64,000 nucleotides of DNA from Panax quinquefolius (Eukaryota > Streptophyta > Magnoliopsida > Apiales > Araliaceae), in assembly GCA_020205615.1 (NCBI GenBank), contig CM035164.1, positions 523,501 to 587,500 of the forward strand, given 5' to 3'. Below the pieces are notes generated by a model. It was not told where the DNA came from. It made no database searches and saw only the letters and a program-made list of their open reading frames with translations. The position numbers were made by a program, and so were the translations under genes. Positions 22,561-33,086 of the stretch are shown one piece after another. Every line of letters starts with the position of its first letter. Position 1 is the stretch's first letter.

Positions 22561-22930
22561 ACCGAGCCTTTATTTTGTGACTTCCTTTTGTGGAATTCAC
22601 CTAAGCTGACTCTCTGTAGGGGACGCCATATTCGATGCGATAGTAAAGCGATAGGTGTCATTGTGACGTCTTATCCAAGATTGGGATATGAGTCACGATT
22701 GAGAGCAACCTAAGTCGATAATCGAAATACGTAGCTTTCTAGGCTTAGTTGGTTATTATCGGAGATTCGTTGAAGGATATTCTCGAATCGCTATTCCATT
22801 AACTTAGTCGACTCGAAAGATACAAAATTCAGTATGGAGCGAGGAATGCGAGAAGATTTTCCAAGAGCTCAAGAGGCGACTCATTTCGCACATATTCTAA
22901 CCATACCATCTTGGAAAGCGAACGTGGTAG
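22561..22930 (+). pseudogene. Element B RT-RNase H remnant with the same deletions as A
   Basis: About 240 bases separate the two anchors that lie about 690 apart in C and D, so the RT active-site region is gone. The RNase H deletion has the same junction (accatcttgg, then aaagcgaacgtgg near 22905-22927). The thumb word QPKS...[11 protein letters not shown] is retained at about 22709-22770. Confidence 0.8.
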
Positions 22931-23149
22931 GCGACGCGTTGAGTAGAAGATCATATCTTGAACGAACGAGTGCGATGATGTCAAGTATACGACAGAGCCA
23001 ACTTTAATAGAAAAAGTTAAGGTTGCTCGAAGCCACCGAATTCGGAGATGATGCGTATGAAGAAGAAAGTACAAGAAGGAGCTATTCCTAAGCGAGAATT
23101 GATGAAGAAGGAATACTTGAGTCCACTCTAGAACTTTGTGTTCCTAACG

Positions 23150-24091
23150 ACTCGATTTGAAGTACAAGATTATGATGGAGGCACACAATACGCCATTTGC
23201 AATCCATCCTCGGAAGTACTAAAATGTATCGTGATCTTGACATACATTTTGGTGGAACAATATGAAGAGAGAGATTGCAAAGTTTATCTCGATGTGTTTA
23301 ACTTGCCAACGTGTAAAAAAGCGGAGCATCTTGTACCTAAGGGTCCGTTGCAACCACTTGAGATTCCTGAATGGAAGTGGGAACACATTACTATGGATTT
23401 CGTCTGGGTCTTCCTGCGGTTTCTCAAGGCATCAATGCTATTTGGGTTATTGTTGATAGATTAACCAAGTCTCGCTCATTTCTTACCGACACGGAGACTT
23501 ATTCCTTGAACGTCTTGCTAGTATGTGCGTGAATGCGATTGTGAGATTGCATGGCATGCCAAGATATCCATAGTTTTAGATCGTGACCCAAGATTCACTT
23601 CATGATTTTGGGTTAGAAAGCTATGGAGCACAATTTCTGATTTATCTTGGCATACCATCCTCAAAGCGGATGGGCAATCGAAAAGGACTACTCAAACTCT
23701 TGAAGATATATTAAAACTCATGTCCTAGATTTCAAAGGAAGTTGGGATAAGTACTTGCCATTGGTGGAATTCTCATACAACAATAGTTATTAAACAAATA
23801 TAGGCATGGTTCCATTCAAAGCATTATATGGACGAAAGTGTCGTTCTCCAATATGTTGGGATGAGGTGGGTGAAGCAACATTGTTGGGACCCGAGTTAAA
23901 TCACGTATGACTACCGAAAAAGATCCAAATGATTCGACAACGTATACAAAACGGCACAAGATCGACAAAAGAGTTATGCGGATCTTCATCGAAAGGACGT
24001 GGAATTTAATGTAGGGGATCATGTATTATTGCGAGTTGCTCCGTGGAAAGGAGTTACAAGATTTGGGAAGAGAGGAAAGCTCAATCCATGA
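23150..24091 (+). pseudogene. Element B integrase remnant, catalytic Glu changed to Lys
   Basis: The zinc-binding end (CLTCQR, about 23292) and the core words (MDFV about 23393, DRDPRFTS near 23580) are present. The TGA at 23603-23605 sits at the same codon as in element A. The GQSER word reads GQSKR, with AAA at 23681-23683 where C keeps GAG, so the third residue of the D,D-35-E triad is lysine. The C-terminal region runs to a TGA at 24089-24091, again shared with A. Confidence 0.85.
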
Positions 24092-24480
24092 TTTATCGGT
24101 CCGTTTCAAATTCTTGACCGAGTAGGAAATGTAGCCTATAGACTTGCGTTACCTCCAAGTATGTCTCGTGTTCATAATGTGTTTCACATATCACATGCCT
24201 TAAATAAATATGTGAAAGACCCGAACCACGTTATAGAGTTAGAACCGGACGAGATAGCCGAAGACTTAACGTATGAGGAGGTACCTGTCAAGATTTTGGA
24301 TAGGAAGAAGCATGTCCTACGCGCAAAGGTTATACCACAAGTTAAAGTTTTGTGGAAGAATCATGCTATAGAGGAAATGACCTGGGAATTGGAAACAGAA
24401 ATGAAAACGAGGTATCCTCACCTTTTCAAACACACAGTACGTCGTCCAATTTCGAGGACGAAATTTCATAAGGAGGGAGG
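24092..24480 (+). pseudogene. Element B integrase tail with intact chromodomain-like frame
   Basis: From 24161 one open frame encodes [10 protein letters not shown], the [20 protein letters not shown] linker and a chromodomain-like stretch (about 24293-24430: [20 protein letters not shown] followed by LWKNHAIEEMTWE). It runs on through the polypurine tract into LTR3. This is the best preserved coding piece in the A/B pair and the main reason for assigning the family to chromoviruses. Confidence 0.8.
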
Positions 24481-24481
24481 T

Positions 24482-27302
24482 TGTAAGACCGAAATTTTTA
24501 AATAAAAGGAATTTCCTTTATTTATTATTTTGAAATAGTAAGGGTTGATTTGATTAATGTGGATAGTTAAGGGTTAAATATGCAAATATTTCAAAATAAG
24601 CAAGTGGTTATAAAATATTCATTTTTGTTTGGAATATTCGTTTGGTCGTGGAATATTAAATCTTTTCGGGGAATATTAAATGCGACAACAGCTGACCATG
24701 TGGGCCCCATAACGGAAAAGCGATTGGATGAAGAAAACGACAAATATAAGTTGTTTTTAAATAAGCGGCGTAATTATTACCAAGTTATCTTTGTTGGAAT
24801 ACCCGGTGGTTAAAACACACTAATACGCTGTTGTTGAACAAGAAGACACCAGTATTGCACCAATTATTGATTCTTACGTAAGAAGGCACTACTCAATAAT
24901 GGTTACGATAATTCTTGCTCAATATTTTATTGAGTTAATAATTGCTGCGTTGATATTTTATATTCTTTGTTGTTTCATAATTGTCATTACACGATATCTT
25001 TCATTATCGAAGCAATAATTCATATTATCCTGAATAATATTATTAGATAACATTATTGGCAATGTCTAGAAAGTTACATCTAAGGAGAGGTTTGGTCACC
25101 TAATTGCGCCGCCAAAGTAAGAAGAAATTCTTATTGGAAAGCCCTCTTTCTTGGGAAGCTGCTGGTTGTCACATTGTGATTACGTAATATTATTTGTGAA
25201 TAATTAATTATTGATTTATATGATGAGGAAAATATTGATTTTATGTGGATATAGATGGAGAAATTTTTAAAATGACAATTGTTGAAAATAAATATTTTAT
25301 CTTTTCGATAAAATAATTCATTTAAATATATTATTTTAATAATATATTAACGGTGATATTTTTACAACGAATGTGGGATATATGAGTATACGAGGAGGAA
25401 GAGTATTTTTGTTGCAATAAATGTTTAAAACATGTTAAACATGTCGGTGGACCCCATTTATTGACTGAAATTTGATTATAGCTTGTAAAATTGTCCGTTT
25501 GTGGATTTCGGTCAATTTCTATTTGGAATTTGGAAAAACTTTCTTCTGCAAAGTTGTAGAGAATTGAATTTCCTATAAAAACTCGTGGGATTCGAATTTT
25601 CTGATGAAAGGGCTATTTATTATGAATTATTGAAGTTCCGAAGCTCAAAATAATTAATTTTGTAAGTTTTAATTATTTATTTTATGAAAACGTTTTTTAT
25701 CATTTCTTTCTAGAAGGTGGCATGTGGGAAATGCTAGGATCTGAATTCTAAGGTTGGCGTATGAATTTGATATATATATATATATATATATTAATTTATT
25801 AAATTTTCTAACTTTGGTGTTAAAGCGATTTTCCTATAAATAGGGTGCTTGGGTTAGAATTGAAAATCACACCGTGAATCTGAAGTTTTCTCTCTATATT
25901 ATCGAAATATTCTTGTGAGTATTTTGAGTATACTTTGAGTATTTCTATACTGTGCAAGTCCAAGTCATAGCTTTATATCCTGTTTTTAATTTAAAAGACT
26001 GATCTTTCGAGGTAAGTGGATATTATTTTTTTTCAGAATGATATTATTTCTTCAATATCATATATTTGAAATGTTGATCTGAAGTTTTTATCAAATTTGG
26101 AACTTTTTCATGTCGGGTTTACTATTCATGGGTTACTATTCATGAGTTACTATTCATTGGTTACTATTCACGAGTTACTTATTCACGAGTTCTTATTCAC
26201 GAGTACTATTCATGAAGCGTGAAGATATTTTTGTGGAATTTCTATCTTTTGGTGTCGGAGTTACTATTCACGATATTCACGATCTATTCACGATATCTGA
26301 TTATTCATCGAAAAATAAAATTTCTTCTTTTCGTCTAAAACATCTATTCGGATACTAGCTTTGATTGTATCCATGTTTTGATCATTCTTGAATTTTACAC
26401 CACTATGATTATTTTTGAGGTATTTTTTGACGTGGATAAAACCAAGTACGAATCCTTAATCCTTAATCCTTGTCATTTTGTTTCAATTGGATTCGCTTTC
26501 TTTAAAAATTTTTTCATCATCCTCGATCTTAAATGATGATATTATTGAATATCTTTGGCCCAGTAGTAGTGCAAAGATGAATGATTTCTGAAGAATATCT
26601 TTGGCACAGTAGTGCAAAGATGAGCAGTGTTGAGATGAATATGACCGATTGATTAATATCTTTGGCACATGGTGCAAAAGATGAATGTGTTTAAATGAAC
26701 ATGACTAATCGATGAATATCTTTGGCTCAGTAGTGCAAAGATGAATATTTGATTCGGATGCATATTGATTGATGTTACGAGGATAAAATATTGATGATGG
26801 ACCGTTAAATTCATAGATTATAGTAGATTTCATTCTCTACGTAACTCTTCTATGAATTATTATTTCCGGCTATGAATATTGATCTCAAACTTGTTGTCTA
26901 TTGTATTCTATCGATTTTTCCTGTTGAAGACTAACGATAATTTGTTGTATATTATCTTAGTCATAATATTCTTCTTCGGGCTAGTTGAGCTCACCCTTTT
27001 CCTTGTTGTTCCATTTTTCTTCTCGGAGGCGAGAATGTAGCAGTACTAGTCGAGGTATGGAATGAAGGTTCTAGAGAGAGTTGTTTAGTAGTCCTCACCA
27101 TTTTGTAAAATAATCAATAATTATGATGGGGATTTATTTGCATGTGGATATTGTCTAGAAGACAATATTATATTTAAACTCATGATTATATATTGTCGTA
27201 TTTCACACGACATTTGTATTATTGAAGTTGTAGTTTGCTTTTTGTACCATGTATTTGGTGACTCGGAATGGGTGTTGTGTATACCTATTTTGGGGCGCCA
27301 CA
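24482..27302 (+). mobile_element. 3' LTR of the A/B array (LTR3)
   Basis: Starts TGTAAGACC right after aaggagggaggt and ends ggcgccaCA. TATAAATA is at 25835-25842. Same internal order as LTR1 and LTR2. Directly after it, sequence of solo LTR H resumes. Confidence 0.9.
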
Positions 27303-27752
27303 TACGCTTCCCAGGAAAGAGGGCTTTCCGATAAGAATTTCTCCTCATCGCGCCAAGCAATTAGGTGACCAAACCTCTCCTTAGACAGAACTTTCTAGGC
27401 ATTGCCAATAATGTTATCCAATAATATTATTCAGATAATATGAATTATTGTCTGATAATGAAAAATACTGTCTTGTGACAATTATTGAAACAACAATAAT
27501 ATAAAATATCAACGTAGCAATTATTGAATCAATAAAATAAAATATTGAACGAGAATTACAAATAACAATTATTGAGTAATGCCTTCACTTAAAAAAAAAT
27601 TATCATGCTTCATGAATAGTACTCGTGAATAGTAACTCGTGAATAGTAACTCATGAATAGTAACTCGTGAATAGTAACTCATGAATAGTAACTCGTGAAT
27701 AGTAATTAAAAAAAATTGAATACTTTTATTTCATAAAATTCGGGGTCTTACA
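27303..27752 (-). mobile_element. Solo LTR H, second part (reverse orientation)
   Basis: Begins cttcccaggaaagagg, the complement of the LTR block that lies next to the point where the first part stops at 11618. It ends cggggtcttaCA, the complement of an LTR start. Between them is a short ACTCGTGAATAGTA array (about 27608-27705), here close to the LTR start instead of behind the TATA box. CCCCC at 27753-27757 repeats 8054-8058. Confidence 0.75.
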
Positions 27753-28013
27753 CCCCCCATTCCTATATGTAGGTCGTTTTAGACATTTTTTTTATTCCTA
27801 ATTATTTATCGCTTGTGGTTATATAGGAGAATTGATTACTATTTTTTCCAAATTGCCCCTTATTACTCCACCTAATCTTTTGATCCATATTTATGAGATA
27901 AGTGAGGTGAAGGGTATTATAGACAATTGATACTATAGTTAATGCTTTTCAATCATTTCCTTAATTCTTGTGCACATGTCTAAAACGACCTATATTAAAG
28001 AACGGATGGAGTA
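27753..28013. mobile_element. Stowaway-like MITE, main part
   Basis: The left end continues the tip at 8050. gtaggtcgttttagacat near the left pairs with atgtctaaaacgacctat near the right, and the right end finishes cggatggagta. Joined to the nine bases at 8050 the element would be about 265 bp. Non-coding. Confidence 0.65.
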
Positions 28014-28192
28014 TGTGTTAGAGTGATTTAGTCTAACCATTATTACCGCGACATCAAATTGTCAGTGATTAATAACACAGTTGTTAAACTTACTATAAAT
28101 TATGTTCTAATTATATTCTCAAGTATACATAGAAGTAATTTTATTCTCTTCGTACGGCTCGAGAAAAAATGATTCGAGATTTTGTCTAAAAA
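28014..28192. other. Spacer between two MITEs, nothing recognised
   Basis: AT-rich with no gene or repeat identified. Confidence 0.4.
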
Positions 28193-28486
28193 GAGTTAAT
28201 TACATATTAAACTCCGAAGTATACACCCTTTTACTATTTGTACTCCAATATTTAAATATTTGCATCTCGTTATCCCAACTATCGTTAAATAAGCACAACT
28301 GATCCTTTTGGTCAATTTGTTCGTCAGAAAAATTGCCACGTGTCACAATTTAAATGGCCAAAAATTACAAAAATGTTCAGTTATGCTTACTTAACGGTAC
28401 TTGGAGTAGCGGGATGAGAACGTTTAAATATCAGGATAAGAATGATAAAAGGGTGCATACGTCAAGGTGTAATATGCAATTAACTC
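28193..28486. mobile_element. MITE with long terminal inverted repeats
   Basis: The left arm (gagttaattacatatta, then gtatacacccttttac) pairs with the right arm (ataaaagggtgcatac, then taatatgcaattaactc). Pairing continues inward over about 100 bases, including the cgttaaataagc/gcttacttaacg segment. Total about 294 bp, no coding capacity. Long arms and the ttaattgca-type end suggest a Mutator-like MITE, but the superfamily is uncertain. Confidence 0.65.
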
Positions 28487-28937
28487 AACTAGGAATATAA
28501 AAACTTGATCTTATAGGTAATTCTTTATAAATGCTAGAGAACGAAGAATCATCTTAGAAATTACTTAAAAATTATTCCTTATTCTTCAATGTTTGAACAA
28601 TGCAATTTTGCTATTTTGTGGGAGACATGATTAATATGTCAGACAAATTTATGATGAAGTTGAATTGGGACTTGTGTAGAACTCTTAATTAACATTATGT
28701 TTCTAAGTTTTCAAAAGAAATGAAAAATAAGTAAAAAAATAAGAGCCTGAATCCTTTAAATGTAAGGTGGCCTAGTATTTTATTGTTGAAGTAATTAAAA
28801 CTTGTGAAAAGAATAGATATGAGAAAAAAGAGAAAGAAAAACTAGATAAGAATGAAAAATAAAAGGACCATACCTATCCTTCTTGGATGGATCACAATAA
28901 GACTAGCAATTAATTCATGGGGAAATAATTGTTAAAA
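28487..28937. other. AT-rich spacer, no gene seen
   Basis: No supported open frame or repeat. Confidence 0.4.
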
Positions 28938-29010
28938 GTATAGACGACGGTTGTATGATCGAACCGTCGTTAAAAGTAGAGACGACGGTTGTATGACCGA
29001 ACTGTCGTCA
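28938..29010. repeat. Two tandem GACGACGGTT hairpins
   Basis: gacgacggttgtatgatcgaaccgtcgtt is a hairpin with ten-base arms. It is followed six bases later by a near copy (gacgacggttgtatgaccga, then actgtcgtc). The related word ctatagcgacgg occurs at 29291. Probably the end of a decayed MITE. Confidence 0.5.
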
Positions 29011-29070
29011 GGTCCGTTGCTAAAGGGGATGAGCTCAGGTGAGTTGGATAAGGGGTGAACTTAAGATCCT

Positions 29071-29073
<3 letters not shown>

Positions 29074-29122
<49 letters not shown>

Positions 29123-29123
29123 C
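29074..29123. repeat. (AT)n microsatellite
   Basis: About 25 AT dinucleotides. Confidence 0.95.
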
Positions 29124-29290
29124 ATGTGATGTAGAATATGATTGTTTAGTCTAAATAAAAGTTGCCAAAAAAGATGGAGGAAAGAAATATGAGAAAGAAA
29201 TATTAAAATAATTTTTTTTTTGGTGATTAAATTAATATTATTATTAAGCATATATATATATATTTATCCCGACTCTCTCCAGCGAATTGG

Positions 29291-29340
29291 CTATAGCGAC
29301 GGTTTAAAAAGCCGGTTTTTATGCTATAGCGATGGAAAAA
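29291..29340. repeat. CTATAGCGACGG-type repeat
   Basis: ctatagcgacggtttaaaaa, then gccgg, then tatgctatagcgatgg: the motif appears twice in direct orientation, with a central accgg-type pairing. Related to 3433-3461. Confidence 0.35.
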
Positions 29341-29619
29341 TCCTGTTAAGTTATAAATCAATTCATTCTTGGTTCACCCTCTAATTCAATTATTTGGAAC
29401 CAAAATTTTATATATATATACTCACACACAAATTAACTTAATTTTCACAATTATATTGAATGTTCCTTATAATCTTGAATGAATGAACTTTTGTGTCGTC
29501 TCTCATTAATTCTTGCAACTGGTTGGAAAAGCACAATACTTGATATTTGTTTGTTTGTTTAATATTCATTTCAAATTATTTGATCATTGTTAATTTTTGA
29601 AGGTCAATTTAAGATATTT

Positions 29620-30775
29620 TGAAATTTAAAATTAAGTAAACTCATTAAAATTATGAAACAATAAAACTTACTATGAATAATATTTTTTAGATTGTTTACG
29701 ATAATGATTAAAATTAAAAAAAAATTATGTCAATTTTAAATTTAAAAATATCTTAAGTTGACTTTAAAAAGTCAAATAATGATCAAATAATATGAAATGA
29801 AGGAAGTATTATTTATGAAAATAAATTCTATAAAGACTGCGTGTAAACTAGTGTTTTTACCGCAGCCAATAAGAATCTACCAACTTTACAATTTGAGAGA
29901 AAAAAAAAAAATTAATTGTGTTAAAATTATTGAATGGATTTTAATGATATATAATATTAATTTTCTCTACAAAATAAATAAAGACTTACCCATTCTAGTT
30001 GAAAGCAATACAAGGAAGGAGGATTTGTATTGCATATCACTCATAGAGGGTGATGCTTTAGAATGGAGGTAAAGGACAATATAAACAAATAAATAGAATA
30101 TAAAAGCATACGATGCGGGAATAATATCCCAATTGTAAAACTTACATTTAATTGTCATTCTTCCCATTTTCTTATTAATGAGTTGTACACTAAATTTTTT
30201 TTTTAAAAAATATTTAGAGTTAAATAGGACGTATTTAGAAAATTAATTTCTTTTTCAGTGTTAGAGTTTAATGAAATATATATATCAAAAGCCCCATTCA
30301 TTTCTGTAATTCAAACGCTGTAATTATTCTAATCCGCATAACTTTGCGGATGAGATATAACTTCTAAGTTCACATTTGCATAATAGCTGTGCGGATGGTA
30401 TGTTTTATACGCACAACTATTATGCGAACGGAATAAATCTTAGTTGATTCTACCTTTTTTGTTCTAAAAAATTGTTTGATGATTGATGAGAAAGTCAATT
30501 TAATTAATGAATCTTGATACGGTGAACGAGCAGTCGGTTTTGAGTTTTCTAAGGCTCAGATTAAATTTTTTCAAGTGTGTCCCTTTATATAAATTAAACA
30601 AAAAAATAAATAAATTGTCAACTAATTAATTTTATTAATATTATAAGAATTTACAAAAGATAAGGGAGAATACTTTGGGGCCTCATTAAAGTCTTGTTTG
30701 GGGAAAACATAATGGGACAAAACCCCAAACGAAGAAAAAAGAGCACCCCAGATTGTAAACATTGCATTGAAAACA
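29620..30775. repeat. Repeat R, copy 2
   Basis: Closely matches 6190-7225 from cttaagttgactttaaaaag onward and adds about 140 bases at its start (ttatgaaacaataaaactta). Near 29985-30000 it lacks the gaatgggctacataaattct words of copy 1. At about 30770 the match stops after aaacattgcattgaaaac, and a retrotransposon fragment begins. Confidence 0.65.
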
Positions 30776-31192
30776 CTAAGAAATGAAAAGTTGTACGCAA
30801 AATTCTCTAAGTGCGAATTTTGGCTAGATCGTGTACAATTTCTTGGGCACGTGATTGACATGGATGAGATTTCAGTGGATCCATCAAAAGTGGAAGCTGT
30901 AATCAATTGTGAACAACCAAGAACACCGTCGGAGGTAAGGAGTTTCTTGGGACTGGCCGGTTATTATAGAAAATTTATTCAAGATTTTTCTAAGATAGCC
31001 ACTCCGCTAACAAATTTGACAAGGAAAGCGGTAAAATTTATTTGGACGGAGAAGTGTGAAGAGAGTTTTCAAGATTTGAAGAAGAAGCTAAGTGTGACAC
31101 ATGTGTTGTCATTACCAGATAGTACAGAAAACTTTGTGGTGTTTAGTGATGCCTCACATAAAGGGTTGGGTTGTGTTCTTATGAAACAATAA
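30768..31192 (+). pseudogene. Captured Ty3/gypsy RT-thumb/RNase H fragment with open frame
   Basis: About 138 codons read without interruption, from LRNEKLYAKFSKCEFWL (end of the RT palm) through FLGHVI, RSFLGLAGYYRKFIQDFSKI (thumb/connection) to FSDASHKGLGCVLMKQ (RNase H start, with its first catalytic aspartate). The stop at 31190-31192 falls in repeat R sequence. There is no start, no RT active site and no end, so it is a fragment and not a gene. It is neither A/B/C/D nor the copy of E in this window. Both edges pass directly into repeat R; the right edge (ttatgaaacaataaaactta) repeats 29652-29671, so R sequence restarts there. Confidence 0.8.
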
Positions 31193-31690
31193 AACTTACA
31201 ATTAATAATATTTTTTTAGATTGATAATGATTAAAATTAAAAAAATGATGTTAATTTTAAATTTAAAAATATCTTACGTTGATTTTAAAAAGTCAAATAA
31301 TAATCAAATAATATGAAATGAAGGAAGTATTATTTATGAGAACAAATTCTATAAAGTTTCCTGAAACTATGATAAAAATAAAAAAAGACTTACCCATTCT
31401 TGTTGAATGGGCTTCATAAATTCTTTGAAAGCAATACAAGGAAGGAGAATTTGTATTGCATACACTCATAGCGGGTGATGCTTTAGAATGGAGGTAAAGG
31501 ACCATATAAACAAATAAATAAAATATAAAAGCATATAATGTGGGACTAATATCCCAATTGTAAAACTTACATTTACTTGTCATTCTACCCATTTTCTAAT
31601 TAATGAGTTGTAGACTAATTTTTTGTGTGTGAATATTTAGAGTTAAATAGGACGTATTTAGAAAATTAATTTCTTTTTTCAGTGTGTTTA
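31180..31690. repeat. Repeat R, copy 3 (partial)
   Basis: Starts with the same ttatgaaacaataaaactta as copy 2, lacks the accgcagcc segment, and continues through ttgttgaatgggcttcat and cactcatagcgggtgatg to the gagttaaataggacgtattt words at about 31640. Confidence 0.6.
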
Positions 31691-31693
31691 ATG

Positions 31694-31695
<2 letters not shown>

Positions 31696-31747
<52 letters not shown>
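31696..31747. repeat. (AT)n microsatellite
   Basis: About 26 AT dinucleotides, in the same place as the short AT run of repeat R copies 1 and 2. Confidence 0.95.
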
Positions 31748-31749
<2 letters not shown>

Positions 31750-31784
31750 TTTTTCAAGTAATTATAAAAAATAATAGAATAAAA

Positions 31785-31985
31785 AAACAGAGCCAACCTT
31801 GTTGGTTGGCATATTTTATTTATTCATTTAATAAACTAACAATTCCAGTTTTATGTTGCATATAACTCATTGTGGGTGATGACCTAATGCAGGCAAAAAA
31901 ATAATCTAAACAACTAATGAAAATATAAAAGCATTCAATGTGGGGCTAAGATAACCAAGATGCTTAACTTACTAAATATATATAG
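31785..31985. repeat. Diverged repeat R module, copy 4
   Basis: ccaaccttgttggttggcat, then gcatataactcattgtgggtgatg, then aaatataaaagcattcaatg: a diverged version of the central R module. A further trace (aaccttgatggatggggcgtgc, aagcaataca) is at about 32375-32420. Confidence 0.45.
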
Positions 31986-32151
31986 AGAGAGAAGGGTTAT
32001 TTAATGATTTTTGGGACGATTAAAATTTCGTAGTCCCAATTATAAATGATGTATACTTCGACAAGATAGTGTTTTACGTCATTCAATAACAAAATGACAT
32101 GAAGGGAGTTTGGAGGTGGGAACTAAGATTATTTTATGAAGGGGTGCTTAA

Positions 32152-32265
32152 CATGAAGTTAATTTTGGTCAATTGATTAATATAGTACTGACATGCAGGT
32201 TGGAAAGTGATATCTCTCTGTATGTCAGTACTGTATTGATCAATTGACTAACTTTATGATAATCC
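32152..32265. mobile_element. Foldback MITE, copy 2
   Basis: gtcaattgattaatatagta and actgacatgcag pair with ctgtatgtcagtactgtatt and gatcaattgac around a loop of about 20 bases. Pairing extends outward through agttaa/ttaact. Same family as 957-1039. Non-coding. Confidence 0.65.
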
Positions 32266-32439
32266 CGTGAAGAGAACGTCATTCAATAACAATATGTCAT
32301 GAAGGGAGTTTGGAGGCAAGGACCAGGATTGTTTTGTGAAAGAAAATGCGAGGGGTCAAAAAAATAGAACTTTCCCAACCTTGATGGATGGGGCGTGCTA
32401 ATTCTTTTTAAGCAATACAATCTTAAGATTCATCAATTG

Positions 32440-32834
32440 CATGGAAATAATCATAAGCACTAATTTGGAGTTTTTTTTATTATTTATCAAATCTAATAAT
32501 TAGGTTTAATCAAATATATTACTAATATATTCTTTTTTATTTTAGTGATTCTATCTATTACCCATCTTCACTAATCAAAATCTTTTTCTTTTTTTTTAGT
32601 AATTTACACTTTAAATAAGTGAAAAAAAGTGTACCAAATAATAATTATTTAAACAAATCCTGGTTTTTTTATTGCAAAAAAAATTCAATTGTGGGCTGAA
32701 CTTATTATTTGTGTTATATGCCTGCCTATGGGCTTATATCTGAAACAACTCTCAAATAGTATTAGGACTTGAAAATACTATTGTTAGCAATTTAGTTTTT
32801 TATACATAGATAAATTTTTTTCTATCTCTTTCGA
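32440..32834. other. AT-rich spacer, no gene seen
   Basis: Nothing supported. Confidence 0.4.
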
Positions 32835-33086
32835 TGTGGGACTAGAGTTTTACAAACTTCCCTATTTAAATTTCTAATGTCCTCGTTAGAACCGATCACA
32901 CACACGGTCCACAGATCTTTGTCTCTCTAGCCATTGTGGGATAATACTGGTTGGTTTCGTGTCCCCACCTCCGACCTCCAACTCTCCATTGTGAGATAAT
33001 ACCACCAGCCTTCATGTCCCCACCTCCGATAACCTGATCCGGTGACCCGACTCGAGATTTCGAGAGTCGGCTTTGATACCATACTC
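32835..33086 (-). mobile_element. Reverse-oriented retrotransposon leader with primer site
   Basis: On the minus strand the LTR end at 33087 is followed after five bases by TGGTATCAAAGCCG (complement of 33068-33081), an initiator-Met type primer site. Next to it is a short hairpin (cgactcgagatttcgagagtcg, 33048-33069). The stretch 32933-33031 holds two copies of a block with ccattgtgrgataatac and gtccccacctccga. No coding part remains. Confidence 0.6.
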
